NCBI GenBank assembly: GCA_948146395.1
Contig: OX411545.1
Span: forward strand, 17,728,026-17,792,025
DNA from: Fragum whitleyi
Lineage: Eukaryota > Mollusca > Bivalvia > Cardiida > Cardiidae
Length of the DNA: 64,000 nt
Reading direction: 5' to 3'
Below are positions 10,808 through 21,969 of the stretch, piece after piece. Position numbers and translations under genes: made by a program. Every line of letters starts with the position of its first letter. The stretch's first letter is position 1. Under the pieces are notes generated by a model. The model searched no databases and was not told where the DNA came from. It saw nothing but the letters and a program-made list of their open reading frames with translations.

Positions 10808-11215
10808 CAGTTAATAACATCGTGCAATCGTAATATCGTGAACTTGTTATTGGAATGGTTTTGGAATGAAATTGAATGAGTGAGAGGAATGAGGTTCGAA
10901 TGGAATTGAAGGGAGGTTATCAAATATCTCTTATTTTGTTCAAGATGAACAGAATTAGCGATATTTATCACCCCTTAAAAAATCTACATTCTTTCCAATT
11001 TGTGTTTATTCACGTACAAATCAGATACCTAAACATCAATTTGATAAATTTCAATGAAATGTTGATCGATTTGGTTATTTTCGAATTCTTGTTATTGATT
11101 TCGGGGCGTCTTTGAGTGATTTAAGAATTTGTAATGAGTGAATCGAGCGCTGAGTGAGCGATTTAGAATGTTTTCGATCAGAATCAATGTGAATTTCACG
11201 ATGCTGTTAACTGTA
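10808..11215 (+). mobile_element. MITE-A copy
   Basis: Left TIR CAGTTAATAACATCGTG; right TIR TGAATTTCACGATGCTGTTA then ACTGTA. Central hairpin at 10910-10977, with one arm reading TTATTTTGTTCAAGATGAAC. The GAGCGCTGAGTGAGCGATTT block is intact at about 11146. Confidence 0.88.
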
Positions 11216-11290
11216 ATAGCCTTAATAGAAAGGTTGCTTATCAAATAACATCCATCTTTTTTATTCGATTGAAACTTCTTTCAATAGTTA

Positions 11291-11702
11291 CAGTTAACAT
11301 CATCGTGAAATTGACAAGTTGAATGATTTTGGAATGAGTTTGGAATGCAATTGAATGAGTGTGGGGAGCGAAATTTGAGTGAAATTAATGGGAGGTAATC
11401 CAAAACCGCAAATTTTGTTCGGGATGAACAAAAATAGCGATATTTATTATATCCCTTTAATAAAATATGAATACAATTTCTATGAATAGCTTCCTGTCTC
11501 TTCAAGAACCAAGCAGACGCATAGAATTTCAAATATGTCAGTGAAATCGCGAATTTTTCTCTTTACATTTATTTTGAATGTCTCTTTCGGTGAGTTTGGA
11601 GCGTTTTTAAATGGTTTGAGTGAGTGTTTGAAATGTAGGAAAGGAGCGATTTGAAATGGTTTTGATCGAGATGAATATCAATTTCACGATCTTATTATCT
11701 GT
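11291..11702 (+). mobile_element. MITE-A copy, 75 bp after the previous one
   Basis: Left TIR CAGTTAACATCATCGTGAAA; right end ATCAATTTCACGATC then TTATTATCTGT. Central hairpin at 11388-11455. Retains AAGAACCAAGCAGACGC and the TCAGTGAAATCGCGAATTTT block. Same orientation as the copy at 10808. Confidence 0.88.
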
Positions 11703-11969
11703 GTTGGCAGAATTCCGATCTCGGTCAGACTACGCAGACCGGAAAGTATAACCTGGCTTCGTTAATTTTTTAGTCTAATGCATTTTTTCTTTTCCGAGCA
11801 GACTCCCGCGTGAATAAATTTCCCTGATATCCAATGCATGTAAGCTTAAATCAGGAATGAATAACTGTATTTAGGCGGTTTAATGAATAAAGAATTTGAG
11901 ATATTAATATAATTCCGTTTCCCATCCACTTTCTTACGTATATTCAATTCATAACCATGGGTACTCGCT

Positions 11970-12111
11970 TTGTTCGTTCGTTTGTTTGTTTGTTTGTTTG
12001 TTTGATTGATTGTTTGTTTGTTCGTTTGTTCGTTTGTTCGTTTGTTTGTTAGTTTGTTCGTTTGTTTGTCAGTTTCTTTCTTTCTTTCTATCTTTCTATC
12101 TTTTGTCTGTT

Positions 12112-12144
<33 letters not shown>

Positions 12145-12212
12145 GGACAGACATTGGAAACATGTTTTGCTGGTCCATTGTGTGTGTGTTTTTTTTTTTT
12201 TTTTTTTTTTTT
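11970..12212. repeat. TTTG/TTCG, TTTC and poly-T microsatellite cluster
   Basis: GTTTGTTTGTTCG-type tetranucleotides at 11970-12070, CTTT runs at 12073-12145, and a poly-T tract at 12188-12212. ORFs on both strands here are low-complexity artefacts. Confidence 0.95.
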
Positions 12213-12520
12213 AGAAATTCAATTCTTCACAAGACTAAATTGATTTGAACATGGCGTGTAGTCTAAGATCAGACTGCATATATCATTTACACTAATCTTT
12301 GTCAATACCACCTGTGAAAGTAGGAATATTTCAGTTTCCCCGTGACAAGGGTCAAAATGTTATTATCGCATCCACTACCTTTGTTTGAACAAGACTAAGA
12401 GGTTTAGTAAAGGTATTGTTTGAAGACTCTTTCAATTTTAATAAGCAAAAAAATGTTATCCTGATAATAGGTTAACTATGCAGATAATCATAAAAAAGAT
12501 AAAGGTATTGTGACTGCGAA
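12213..12520. other. unassigned intron sequence
   Basis: No gene or repeat recognised. Confidence 0.4.
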
Positions 12521-12527
12521 CATAGAG

Positions 12528-12840
12528 GATATTGAATGAGTGGTCATTGAATACCGAATTTATTAAATTAGTCATCTATAAACAGATAAAAACGAGGCTG
12601 TGCCGAAATTCGGTATATTATGAGCACACATTTGATATTCTATTTATAATATGACCCGAATTTTCGCGAAAAATCGTCAAAATTCTTGAAATTAGGCATT
12701 TCAATTTTTTAGCAAAACTGATAACGCCGTTTAAAACTGACGTCACAATATATACATTTTGACGGCATTTCGCGGTTACAAAATAGCGTTGCTATTGGCT
12801 CTGAGCTCATTTGCATAGTTATTCCACTAGTGTAAAATAT
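12528..12840. mobile_element. MITE-H copy
   Basis: Starts AATGAGTGGTCATTGAATAC and continues CGAATTTATTAAATTAGTCA, ending TAGTTATTCCACTAGTGTAA. The reverse complement of 54700-55070 aligns along its whole length apart from indels: AATGAGTGGTCATT, AAACAGATAAAAA, CGAGGCT and TAGTTATTCCACTAGTGTAA all correspond. The two copies are thus inverted relative to one another. Confidence 0.7.
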
Positions 12841-13268
12841 TAAACGAGTTAATTTCACTCCCGCGACGTCGGTCATATCATAACTTTTTTTCTCTCTAAC
12901 TAGAAAGTGGTTATTACCCTCTCATGAAAACAGCTGCCAATACACTAAACTCACGTGTATTGAATTTTATGACGGTTCCCAGGAAGCCCGAGGGGGCGGA
13001 TTCCTGGATACAGAGAAAATGTTTCAAATTGTTTTCCTCTCTGGAGACGGGAATTTTCATAGAAATACAGATATGTAGCCTACCTAGAAATAACAATCTT
13101 ACTAACAGAGTAGGTTCTCAAACAAGTTATAAGTTGTAAAGCGTGTTTTTAGACCTCTTATATCGTTAAAGTGCTACATGTAAAATACCAATCACTGACA
13201 TATTCTATTAATGTACAAAATAAAGATCGTATTCAATGTCGTTCGTTATTTATCACTTTGCAAGCACT
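12841..13268. other. unassigned intron sequence
   Basis: No gene recognised. Two short overlapping ORFs on opposite strands (about 12914-13139) have no recognisable family. Confidence 0.4.
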
Positions 13269-13269
13269 T

Positions 13270-13741
13270 ATAGTAAAAAACATCGTAAAATTGACAAGTT
13301 GGATGATCTTAGAATAATTTCGGAATACTATGGAATGAGTCTGTGGATCGAGCTTTGACTGAAATCCAAGGGAGATAATTTAATATCGCTAATTTCGTCC
13401 AAGTTGGACGAAATTGCGATATTAATTACTTCCTTAAAAAATCTACATGTATTTACTTACATACTTTCCAATTTGCATGTCTTTGCGTACCAATCAGACG
13501 CTTTAATTCCAACAACATCCAGTTAAATCGTGCAATAATCAGATTGATTTCAATGAAAGGTGGATCGTATTAAACGATTTCGAAACGTTTTTATTCTTTT
13601 TTGTGTGTGTTTAAATAATTTCGGAATGTTTTGAGTGATTAGAGTAACAGTTTGGAATGAGTGAATGGAGCGCTGAGCGAGTAATTAGGAATGGTTTTGT
13701 TCGAATTGAGTGTCAATTTCGAAGATATATTTTTAACTGTA
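13270..13741 (+). mobile_element. MITE-A copy with altered hairpin
   Basis: Left TIR is degraded (AGTAAAAAACATCGTAAAAT); right end is GTGTCAATTTCGAAG and TTTTTAACTGTA. The hairpin reads AATTTCGTCCAAGTTGGACG then AAATTGCGATATT. The usual family arms TTTTGTTC and GAACAAAA become TTTCGTCC and GGACGAAA, so both sides changed together. Confidence 0.85.
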
Positions 13742-13886
13742 CAAAGTCGAGTACGTTTTTCAGATTCGTATTCCTCCTAATGGAGGGGATCAAGTTAAAG
13801 TCAATCAAACCGACCTATAGTGAGGGATCATGAGAAATGATATAAGCACCTAACCAAGGATAAATTTTCATTCATTGCTCCCGAAA

Positions 13887-14180
13887 GCTGGGCTTCTATA
13901 CCATGTGGGCTAGAGACACTCTAAAGTCGGATGTTCTCCATCTACGCAATTCCAGGTTCGATACCCTACGGCGGCACTCATTCTTTTCGACTACTTGTCT
14001 CTCACCAATGGGTCGAAAATCGTAACCCTATTTGAGATAGCAGCTGGAGGTTAGGAAAGAATGTAATGGTAGTACTGGTGTGAGAAATACCAAGAATCCA
14101 TTGTTAGGTGCTCCAGCCACCGCGATATAAATGAAAGAAATGTTGAAAGCGGCGTAAAACCCCATTCAAACAAACAAACC
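13887..14180 (+). mobile_element. tRNA-derived SINE, family 1
   Basis: B box-like AGGTTCGATACCC at about 13952, preceded by a GGGCTAGAGAC A-box-like segment. The body is ACTTGTCTCTCACCAATGGG, GATAGCAGCTGGAGGTTAGG and GGTGCTCCAGCCACCGCGAT, then AAAGCGGCGTAAAACC and a CAAACAAACAAAC tail. Further copies at 30674-30955 and, head-truncated and inverted, at 38345-38571. No coding capacity. Confidence 0.85.
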
Positions 14181-14818
14181 ATCTATGCAATTAGATGCAA
14201 GCCTTGTCTACTCGTAAAAGGAAAATAAGTTATACGTTCTATATAAGCCAAATGACGCTTGCTCTCGAATAAGCTTTTCTCGTTGAGCTTTAGCTCAAAT
14301 ACAGTTTAAAGAATTTATCCTCCAATTTAAGTCTTTCCCCTTTTTAAAAATTCAGAAAGAGCTTGCACACGATAATTAAAACTAGTGCAATTTGAAGAAA
14401 CAATGAATACTCAAAAAAGGGTCATACAAACAAACAAAGCAAACTCCATATAACTTTACTCTACTAATCATGAAAACTGAAGAATGTCATTTTTACTCAA
14501 CAAAACCATTTATTTCAATAGTTCCCTCAGAATTTCATTGCGTAAATTTATAGAACACAGAAGTTGGCAGCTTTTAATGGAAATGGAATTACGATAACAA
14601 ATAAAAGCAACATTAAGTGTCGACAGCGGGCGCGTGGGAGGTGCAAATTATATTAGTTTTCCAGTCTAAAATAAACAAAACACTTAAAACTGCTACAGTT
14701 GAAGAGGTGCTTAATTATGTCTTTTATTCTTGCATGATCACTTTTGATTTTCAAAAGTTTTCTTTTTTTCTTAGAACCTTTAAGCAAAGTTTAATTGATA
14801 TTTTGATGCAATCTCGTT
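14181..14818. other. unassigned intron sequence
   Basis: No gene recognised. The ORF at 14617-14826 shows nothing recognisable. Confidence 0.4.
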
Positions 14819-15258
14819 ACAGTTAACAACATCGTGAAATTGACAAGGTGAATGATTTTGGAATGATTTATGAATGAAATTGAATGAGTGTGTGGAGCGA
14901 GTTTTGAGTGAATCTAATGGGAGGTTATCAACTATCGCAAATTTTGTTCAGGATGAACAAAATTAGCGATATTGATTACCTCCCTTTAATATAAAATGCA
15001 TAAACGTTCTATACATAGCTTTCCAATTCTTCAAAAACCTATGAGACTCTTACAATTTGAATTATGTCAGTGAAATCGATATTTTTCTGTATCAAAATTT
15101 ATTTTGAATGACGTTGTTGATTCTATATTTTTCAATGGGTTTGAGCGTTTTTGAATGGTTTGAGTGAGTGTTTGGAATGAATGAACGGATCGCTGAGTGA
15201 GCGACTTAGAATGGTTTTGATTGAGATGAATGTCAATTTCCCGATGTTACTCACTGTA
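14819..15258 (+). mobile_element. MITE-A copy, near complete
   Basis: TACAGTTAACAACATCGTGA at the left, GTCAATTTCCCGATG and TTACTCACTGTA at the right. Central hairpin at 14920-14990 with AATTTTGTTCAGGATGAACA. GAGTGAGTGTTTGGAATGAA near 15161 is intact. One of the better copies for a consensus. Confidence 0.92.
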
Positions 15259-15393
15259 TATACTTTTATTATACCACATTGATTGGATTTATCCTTATCA
15301 CGTATGAACATTTTCGCGAAAAAATGTTCAAAAGCGATTCGGATAATTTCAAAGCGATCGTGAAAATTTATTTCATCGCGGTATACATGGACA

Positions 15394-15796
15394 TTTAGTA
15401 ACATCGTAAAATTGACATTCATCTCAATCAAAATCATTCTAAATCGCTTCATTCATTCCAAACACTCACCCAAAACGCTCCAAAATTACTGCATAATAAA
15501 CAATCCTCGCATTCATTCAAATAAATACAAAAAGAAAAAAAATCGAGATATCACTGGCATAATTGAAATTGTTAGCGTCTGATTCGTTCTTGAAGAAACG
15601 GGAAGCTATTAATAGATATTGTATACTTATTTCATTAAAGGGAGGTAATAAATATCGCTAATTTTGTTCATGCTGAACAACATTAGCGGTATTGGATTAC
15701 CTGCCTTTGATTTCACTCAAAACTTACTCATTACGCTCATACAAATTCATTTCCAAAATCATTCACCTTGTCAATATCATGATGTTTTTAACTGTA
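15394..15796 (-). mobile_element. MITE-A copy (inverted)
   Basis: Left TIR is TTAGTAACATCGTAAAATTG; right end is GTCAATATCATGATG and TTTTTAACTGTA. Hairpin at 15638-15710 with TTTGTTCATGCTGAACAACA. The 5' part of the family's ACCAATCAGACGCT block appears here in reverse complement as AGCGTCTGATTCGTT. Confidence 0.87.
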
Positions 15797-16163
15797 AGCC
15801 ATCGATTGAAGTAAATTCAAAGTTGTATACTTCAAACTTAAGTTCTTTGATTAACAGCAGATATAATCAAAGTACTGAAAGTACTGATAAGTTGGAATGC
15901 GTTCAAGAGACGGTGACCTCAAACTACTAACGAAGCTGACGCGCGTATATAAATCAATGTATTTCAACAACGAGAGACGCTTAAACCTCTGAATCGCTAT
16001 ACAGGCCTGAATCTGATGAAAGAAATTTGATAACAAGGGGGCCAGAATGACCCTAAACCGCTTACCTGAAATCGATTGGTCTAGAGGATCTTATCCAAGA
16101 AACTTTCTGGAATAGAGTCATTCAAATTGCCTAATTGTTGAAGAGGAGACATTATTCGAATTA

Positions 16164-16575
16164 TTAGCAGTCATAATAGACCCTGCCAACCCATTCATTA
16201 CAAAGGAGACTCAATATTAGCCCTGCCCTGCCACGCCCATATTTATGGGCTAATGAAAATTTTGCCAACAATATTTGAAAAGGGTCATCAAAGGAACATT
16301 CTTGTAAAACTTGATTGAAATCTGCCCAGTGGTTCAGGAGGAGATGTCGTTCAAAGATTTTGGGCTCAAAATAAGCCCCGCCCTGCCATACCCATATATA
16401 TTGGCCAATTAGAATATAGCGACAATTTTGAAGAGGGTCACACAGGGAGCATTCTGGCAAAATTTCATCGAAATTGGCCTAGCGGTTTAGGAGAAGAATA
16501 AGTTTTAAGAAAGTTGACGACGGACGACGGAGTCAGCGTGATCCTAAAAGCTCCTCTGGAGCACGTTAAGGTAAG
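16164..16575 (-). repeat. mollusc-type GCTCACC/CCGTCGTGCGTC element (inverted)
   Basis: Reads on the minus strand. It has two internal units (ATAAGCCCCGCCCTGCCATA versus ATTAGCCCTGCCCTGCCACG, about 170 bp apart), then ACGACGGACGACGGAG and a terminal GCTCCTCTGGAGCACGTTAA. This is the same class of dispersed tandem element as 28140-29440, 48641-48850 and 62150-63350. No coding capacity recognised. Confidence 0.7.
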
Positions 16576-16779
16576 CTAAAAAAGAAGAAAATGATACGGA
16601 CCATACAGCCGACTAATGGACGCACAGGCGAACACTTATACACTCAAAACAGTTTTTATATTTTTTTCGAATGGCTTCATTTGAGTTATCAATTACATTT
16701 TAAATTAGAAGTGTCGCAAAGTGATTTGTCCATGATGAAAGCTATTATCGCAGGGAAGTCTTTTACTTAATGAGTTGGA

Positions 16780-17120
16780 ATCTCAAGACAATTTTTGGAC
16801 GAAGTTCAATTGTGACTTCGACCTTCGTGACTCCAAATTTGGGCACTTTCTTGGGTCATTGACGACATTTGTGGCAAGTTTTATGATTTGGGTCAATTGG
16901 TTGTTCAGTTAGAGTGGAAACTGTTAACTGTGAAAATTTACTTATGACCGTGACATGTATGACCCCGAAACGATAGGGCATTTCTTTTGGTCATGGACAA
17001 TATTTGTGTAAAGTTTCGTTATTGCAGGTCAATTGCTTCTCCGTTTATCTAGCGGAAAGCCGAATTTCAATTGACTGAGAGACAGACTTCATGAAATCAA
17101 TATATGCTCCTCTACTTCTG
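16780..17120. repeat. diverged member of the GGGTCATTG/CAAGTTT tandem element
   Basis: Two units about 130 bp apart: CTTGGGTCATTGACGACATT then GTGGCAAGTTT, and TTGGTCATGGACAATATTTG then TGTAAAGTTTCG. Spacing and motif order are like the neighbouring 16164-16575 element. Confidence 0.45.
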
Positions 17121-17129
17121 AGTTGGGGG

Positions 17130-17510
17130 TACAGTTAATAACATCGTGAAATTGATAAAGTGAACGATTTTGGGAGGGAATGCAATGTCGCTTATTTGGT
17201 TCATGGTGAACAAAATTAGCGATATATAAAACCTTTATAAAATGTGCATAAAAGTTTATTCAATAGCTTTCTATTTCGTCAAGAACCAATCAGACCTTTT
17301 AAATTTCAATAATGTCAGTGAAATCGCGAATTGGTTCTTGCTTAATTCATTTTGAACGTACATGTTGATCTTATTTTTTCTAATAACTTTGAGCGTTTTT
17401 AATGGTTTGAGTGAGTGTTTGGAATGAATCAATGGAGCGCTGAGTGAGCGATTAAGAATTTTTTTATTGCGATGAATGTCAATTTTACGATGTCACTACA
17501 TGTAACTGTA
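17130..17510 (+). mobile_element. MITE-A copy with shortened left part
   Basis: TACAGTTAATAACATCGTGA at the left, GTCAATTTTACGATG and a duplicated TGTAACTGTA at the right. The usual 5' subterminal and first hairpin arm are partly deleted (GATTTTGGGAGGGAATGCAA). The second arm GGTGAACAAAATTAGCGATA remains. Confidence 0.85.
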
Positions 17511-17924
17511 TGATTGTGTCCTTAAACGTGTTGATGTGTGATGTGTAAGAATAAGAAGACAACAAGTTGAACTAGTTGGTTTGTTTCAAATGGCAAATTG
17601 TCTTGGTGATTAATGCAATTGGGCAAAGATATTCATAATTCAATTAAAGGTATGGTGGCAAGGGTTTATGTCGATGAGTATTGGTTTTTCAAAAAACAAT
17701 GAAATCTTCATGTAGATAACTGCAATATGACGGAAAACAAACGGCAATATGTTGCAAAAATATTTATTAACTTTAACAGTGTATCATAACTTAAAGAAAA
17801 GATTTTTTTCGTAGCTTTGACAGAAATTATAATATAACACCTTGTCAAAAGTTAAATGTGTAATAAGGTCGTTCAGAAAGAGAAACTATACCTTTAAAAG
17901 AAGCTATAACATAATTCTATGAAA

Positions 17925-18062
17925 AACAGGTCGCGTTCTTACCAAATAAGCAGATCACGTGATTGGTCTGTGCTATTGCCACAATACTGAGAAAACAGAT
18001 CGCGACATTACTAAATAAGCAGATCACGTGATTGGCTAGTGCTATTGTCAATTGCTGACTTT
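17925..18062. repeat. two-unit 69-bp direct repeat with CACGTG
   Basis: AATAAGCAGATCACGTGATT and GG(T/C)(C/T)(T/A)GTGCTATTG occur twice, 69 bp apart, with ACAG(G/A)TCGCG before each. Both keep the palindrome ATCACGTGAT. Confidence 0.85.
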
Positions 18063-18427
18063 ATTGGACTTGACTTATCACATGATTTCCAAATATAGTA
18101 ATGCAAACATGTGATACTAATATATTCGTACGCAACTTTCAATAAATATCGTTTAAAACATAAATTAGCGTGTTAATAATATACGTGAATTGATAGTTGT
18201 GTAATTGTATAGCATTATTACTTTTTGATGAAATAAACTGTATGTCTTTGTCAAGTTGAGATATACAAAATAGGCCGAAGTGTATTCACATCCTGTTCAC
18301 GTGATATGTGTTCTCAAAAAACCCGAAATGAAATTATCTTGTGTTCATTTTGCGGTTTTGTTAAATCTAAGTTGGAATTGCTCCGCATTCCAACTTAAAA
18401 ACGGTGACTCTATACGTAATAATTAAG

Positions 18428-18622
18428 CTGGAAATTTTTCCGCTCTATACTGACGGTATAAAGATGCAAATTTTACCGGTCTGTGCTGGCGGTATAAAGA
18501 TGCAAATTCTACCGGTCTGTGCTGACGGTATGAATATGCAAATTTTGCCGGTCTGTGCTGACGGTATAAATATTCAAATTTTACCGGTCTGTACTGACGG
18601 TATACAGATGCATTTTTACCGA
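18428..18622. repeat. 36-bp minisatellite, about 5 units
   Basis: Unit is GACGGTATAAAGATGCAAAT then TTTACCGGTCTGTGCT. The period is a multiple of three, so the forward frame 18404-18643 stays open and reads as a repeated MQILPVCADGIK peptide. There is no signal that this is a gene. Confidence 0.92.
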
Positions 18623-18649
18623 TTTGCTCTCTTCATCGTATAAGCTAAA

Positions 18650-19375
18650 CGAATGACATCAAAGTAAAGTTAAACGATGATTTTATCATTGATCTCAAGT
18701 AAAATTATGATGCTTTTGTACCCTTAGGACAAATTTATGTTTTTTCTTCACACAATCAATTAAGCCTGCCTATCGGATTTGACTAAGTCAAAAAACTACA
18801 AGAAATTACTGAATTTCAAATAGATCTATCTAAATCTACTTTTTTCATAATTTTTTTTAAAATAGTAGTAAATAAATTCGTGTCGGCTTCTGATAAATCT
18901 ATTTCTTTTTGATTTCCAATTAAAATTGATTTCCTTTTTAGTTTTTGCAATGCCTTTTGGAAATAAATCTGACCTCACAAATAGTAAATGCTAATTCTTT
19001 TCATTGGAAATAATTCAAGTATTACTGTGTATCATGATTCAATTCATTGTTATTAATAATTGCCAGTTCGTCATTTCTTTTGTTTACATTTCCAAGAACA
19101 TATAAAGTACACAGACAAAGGACGGGCAACTATTGGTTTTTATCTCGAGAATTCTCACGAGAATTCCAAGTGTCACCGAGCTTTAAACTAGGTGACTCAT
19201 GGCTGTTATTGATGTGCAATGGCCAATATTAAATTGTCCATTATCGGTATTAACCCTGTAGCCGGCTGATTAACAACCAAATCAATGCTGAATGTATTTG
19301 TGGGAATCGCGACTCTAGCTTATTTTAGATCATTTCTATCTTTTTTTTTTTAATTACTAAATTACACGTCATAAT
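18650..19375. other. unassigned intron sequence
   Basis: No gene recognised. An EcoRI-like palindromic GAATTC(TCAC)GAGAATTC motif occurs at 19149-19166. Confidence 0.4.
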
Positions 19376-19377
19376 AA

Positions 19378-19560
19378 TGGCGTCGCACGTTTCTTAAAGT
19401 GAGATATGCAACCCCCAATCGCGACCCCTCGGCGATTCTACGGAATAGACCTCGGGAATAATGAGGGCGCAGCCATGAAAGCGCGTCATTTCGCACGTTG
19501 GGGTTTATATGACGTCACAACAATTACTGAAGACGACGTTGAGAAAAACAAAATCAACGG
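19378..19560. promoter_or_regulatory. CpG-rich island-like patch with CRE (TGACGTCA)
   Basis: This patch has many CpGs (GCGACCCCTCGGCGATTCTA, GGGCGCAGCC, AAAGCGCGTCATTTCGCACG) and one TGACGTCA, within very AT-rich DNA. A regulatory role is inferred from composition only. A-rich simple sequence follows at 19580-19610. Confidence 0.3.
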
Positions 19561-19599
19561 AATTTAAAATTGGGCATATAAAAAAAAAAAAAACAAAAA

Positions 19600-21090
19600 A
19601 AAAAAAACGCGGTGTTTTACTGCGTTTTGTAAAAAAATTATAACAAGCCAAAATGAGCTACACAGGCAATCGGAAAGCATAAAAGCATTAAAGGAATATA
19701 TTACATGTATAATTCAGCGTATTCACCAAAGTACTAACAAAAGCCGAATCACCTATAAAATGACCCTTAATTACTACACTTACGTTCGAGGAACATTCCA
19801 GTTTACGGAAAAGTCCGAACGGTGTTCGGCATGCTGCAACCCGAAAAGAGGCCATCCGGGATCTCGGTCAAATAGAAACTGAGCAACCCGAGCTCGATTT
19901 TCGAAAATAATTATGTTTGAAAGTTCATTGGTCATTCTAGCTTCAGGAAATCATCGTCACGTGAAAAGAGCGATCATAATAGTTTGCGCCATCCACCCTG
20001 TCTGATAGGAACGACACTTTACGCAAGTGATGGTCGGTTTACGCGTAGGAGTATACTTGGACAATGAGAAAAAACGTCGACTCAGGTTGTCAGTTGGTTG
20101 CCAAACCTAAGCAAAGGAAATGAAGATGTTTTAAATGATCCTCCACGAGGTTGCTTATTGATATTGACGAATCGTTGAGATAAAAAGAAAAAGATCGGAT
20201 CCAATGGCTATTTTGAAGCTGCCTTATACTTATAACTATAGGTATATTTTGTAAACTGAGCTCTGACGTAGGCGACGAGTCTATTATCAAATGTTAGAAA
20301 TTTAACCTGACCCCTTCACTGCAATTATGAAAGTACATGTTTGAGTGAACCTTTCGTTTTGAGACATGCAATAACGTTGGTTTACAAGGTAAATTTTTAA
20401 ACTTTCTTAATGCGCTATTTAACCCTGTTTTATCTATTTCGAACAAATGGCACGAGAATCTAACAGTAAAAAGTTAATTTCACGGCTTACCGCACAAAAT
20501 CTACCTATAACGATGAACATCGAACAATGGTGCTAGGACAACTACCAAACAATTCTCCTTTTTGAAACCCATTATAAGTGAAGCTAGGTAAAAATTCGTC
20601 GTTTAAAATGCAAAGTTTCGTTTCAATCACTTCATACATTTTCTACAATATTTTCTATCAAAAAAAAAAAGGAAAAAGAAATTTCAGTTTTTCATTAATT
20701 TCAATTTTTGGTCTACACCTTGAATTTTGGCTGGTAAAAAGTGGTGTACATGTAGTGTTTTAATGGCTTATCGAATCAAAGGTAAAGTAATGATTTTGAA
20801 CTCGCTATATCATCAATGAAAATACCGACGACAATACCCTCTTTACCGATACTGTTGCAGCATTTGGTCGCCTTTGAATCCGACAGACTATATTGTCTTC
20901 ATGAGTTTGTAAATGGCATTCATCACGGAACGAAACAAAAGAACAATAGAGTCTGTTTATTTGTAAATGAGAGATTAAGCCTGGAAACGACGTCAGTTTA
21001 TATTATCGATTTAAGTAAGTCTGAAAAAGTTAGACTTCAAGTGTCAATAACTTGTATTCGGAAATAAATCTGAACAAAAAGATTATAATT
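19600..21090. other. unassigned intron sequence
   Basis: No gene or repeat recognised. The 83-codon ORF at 20816-21067 has no recognisable motif. Confidence 0.4.
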
Positions 21091-21094
21091 GCTA

Positions 21095-21402
21095 AGATGA
21101 ACAAAATTATCGACATTTATTATCTCCCTGTAATAAAACATGCATACATGTTCTATGAATAGCTTTCTATGCCTTCACAAACCCATCATATGCTTAGAAA
21201 ATTCAATGAAGTCAGTGAAATCGTGGATTTTTCCTACCGATTTATATTTTGAATGAACTTGTTAGTCTTATCACGTTAAGTAATTTTTGAGCCTTTTTAG
21301 TGTTTTGAGTGATAGTTTTGAATTAATGAATAAAGCGCTGAGTGATCGATTCAAAACGGTTTTGGTCGGAATAATAGGCAATTTCGCGATGTTTTTAAAC
21401 TG
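21095..21402 (+). mobile_element. MITE-A, right half only
   Basis: Begins inside the hairpin (GATGAACAAAATTATCGACA) and runs to GGCAATTTCGCGATG and TTTTTAAACTG. The left TIR and first hairpin arm are missing. It ends about 30 bp before the next full copy. Confidence 0.82.
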
Positions 21403-21430
21403 AACCAATGCCTTTATGCAACGTATCTTA

Positions 21431-21951
21431 CAGTTAACAACGTCGTAAAATTGACAAGGTGAATGATTTTGGATTGAAATTGAATGAGCAGAAGGAGCTA
21501 GTTTTGAGTGAAATTAAAGGGAGGTAATCCGATATCGCTAATTTTATTCAGGATGAACAAAATTAGCGATATTTATTACCTCCCTTTAATAGAATATGCA
21601 TACAAGTTCTATTGAAAGCTTCCAATTTCTTCAACAACCAATCAACGCTAAGAAATTCAGTAATGTCAGTGTAATCGCAATTTTCTTAAATATATTCTAT
21701 TTGAATGTATAGACCAGCAATTTCAAGTGAGTGATCAAAGATCAATTTTACATTGAAAATGATAGGAGGATAACGGTTTCTCGAACCTCACTTTTGCTTG
21801 CGGAACTACAGCTGTTGATTGTTTCTTTTTTCGTTATTTTGGAGCGTGTTTGGGTGGTTTGAGTGAGTGTTTGAATGATTGGAGCGCCGAGTGAGCGATT
21901 TATAATGGTTTTGATTGAGATTAATGTCAATTTCACGATGTATTTATCTGT
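21431..21951 (+). mobile_element. MITE-A copy carrying about 100 bp extra sequence
   Basis: ACAGTTAACAACGTCGTAAA at the left, GTCAATTTCACGATG and TATTTATCTGTA at the right. Hairpin 21520-21590 is nearly perfect. Between TTGAATGTA and GTTGATTG lies extra sequence (about 21710-21815, ACCAGCAATTTCAAGTGAGT onward) absent from other copies. Confidence 0.88.
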
Positions 21952-21969
21952 AAGTACATACTCTAAAAT

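Noticed and set aside
11846..12248. Three ORFs of 77-110 codons on both strands
   Set aside because: Low-complexity translations of TTTG/TTTC microsatellite.
20816..21067. 83-codon ORF as a possible gene
   Set aside because: No family feature and it abuts a MITE-A half element; not supported.
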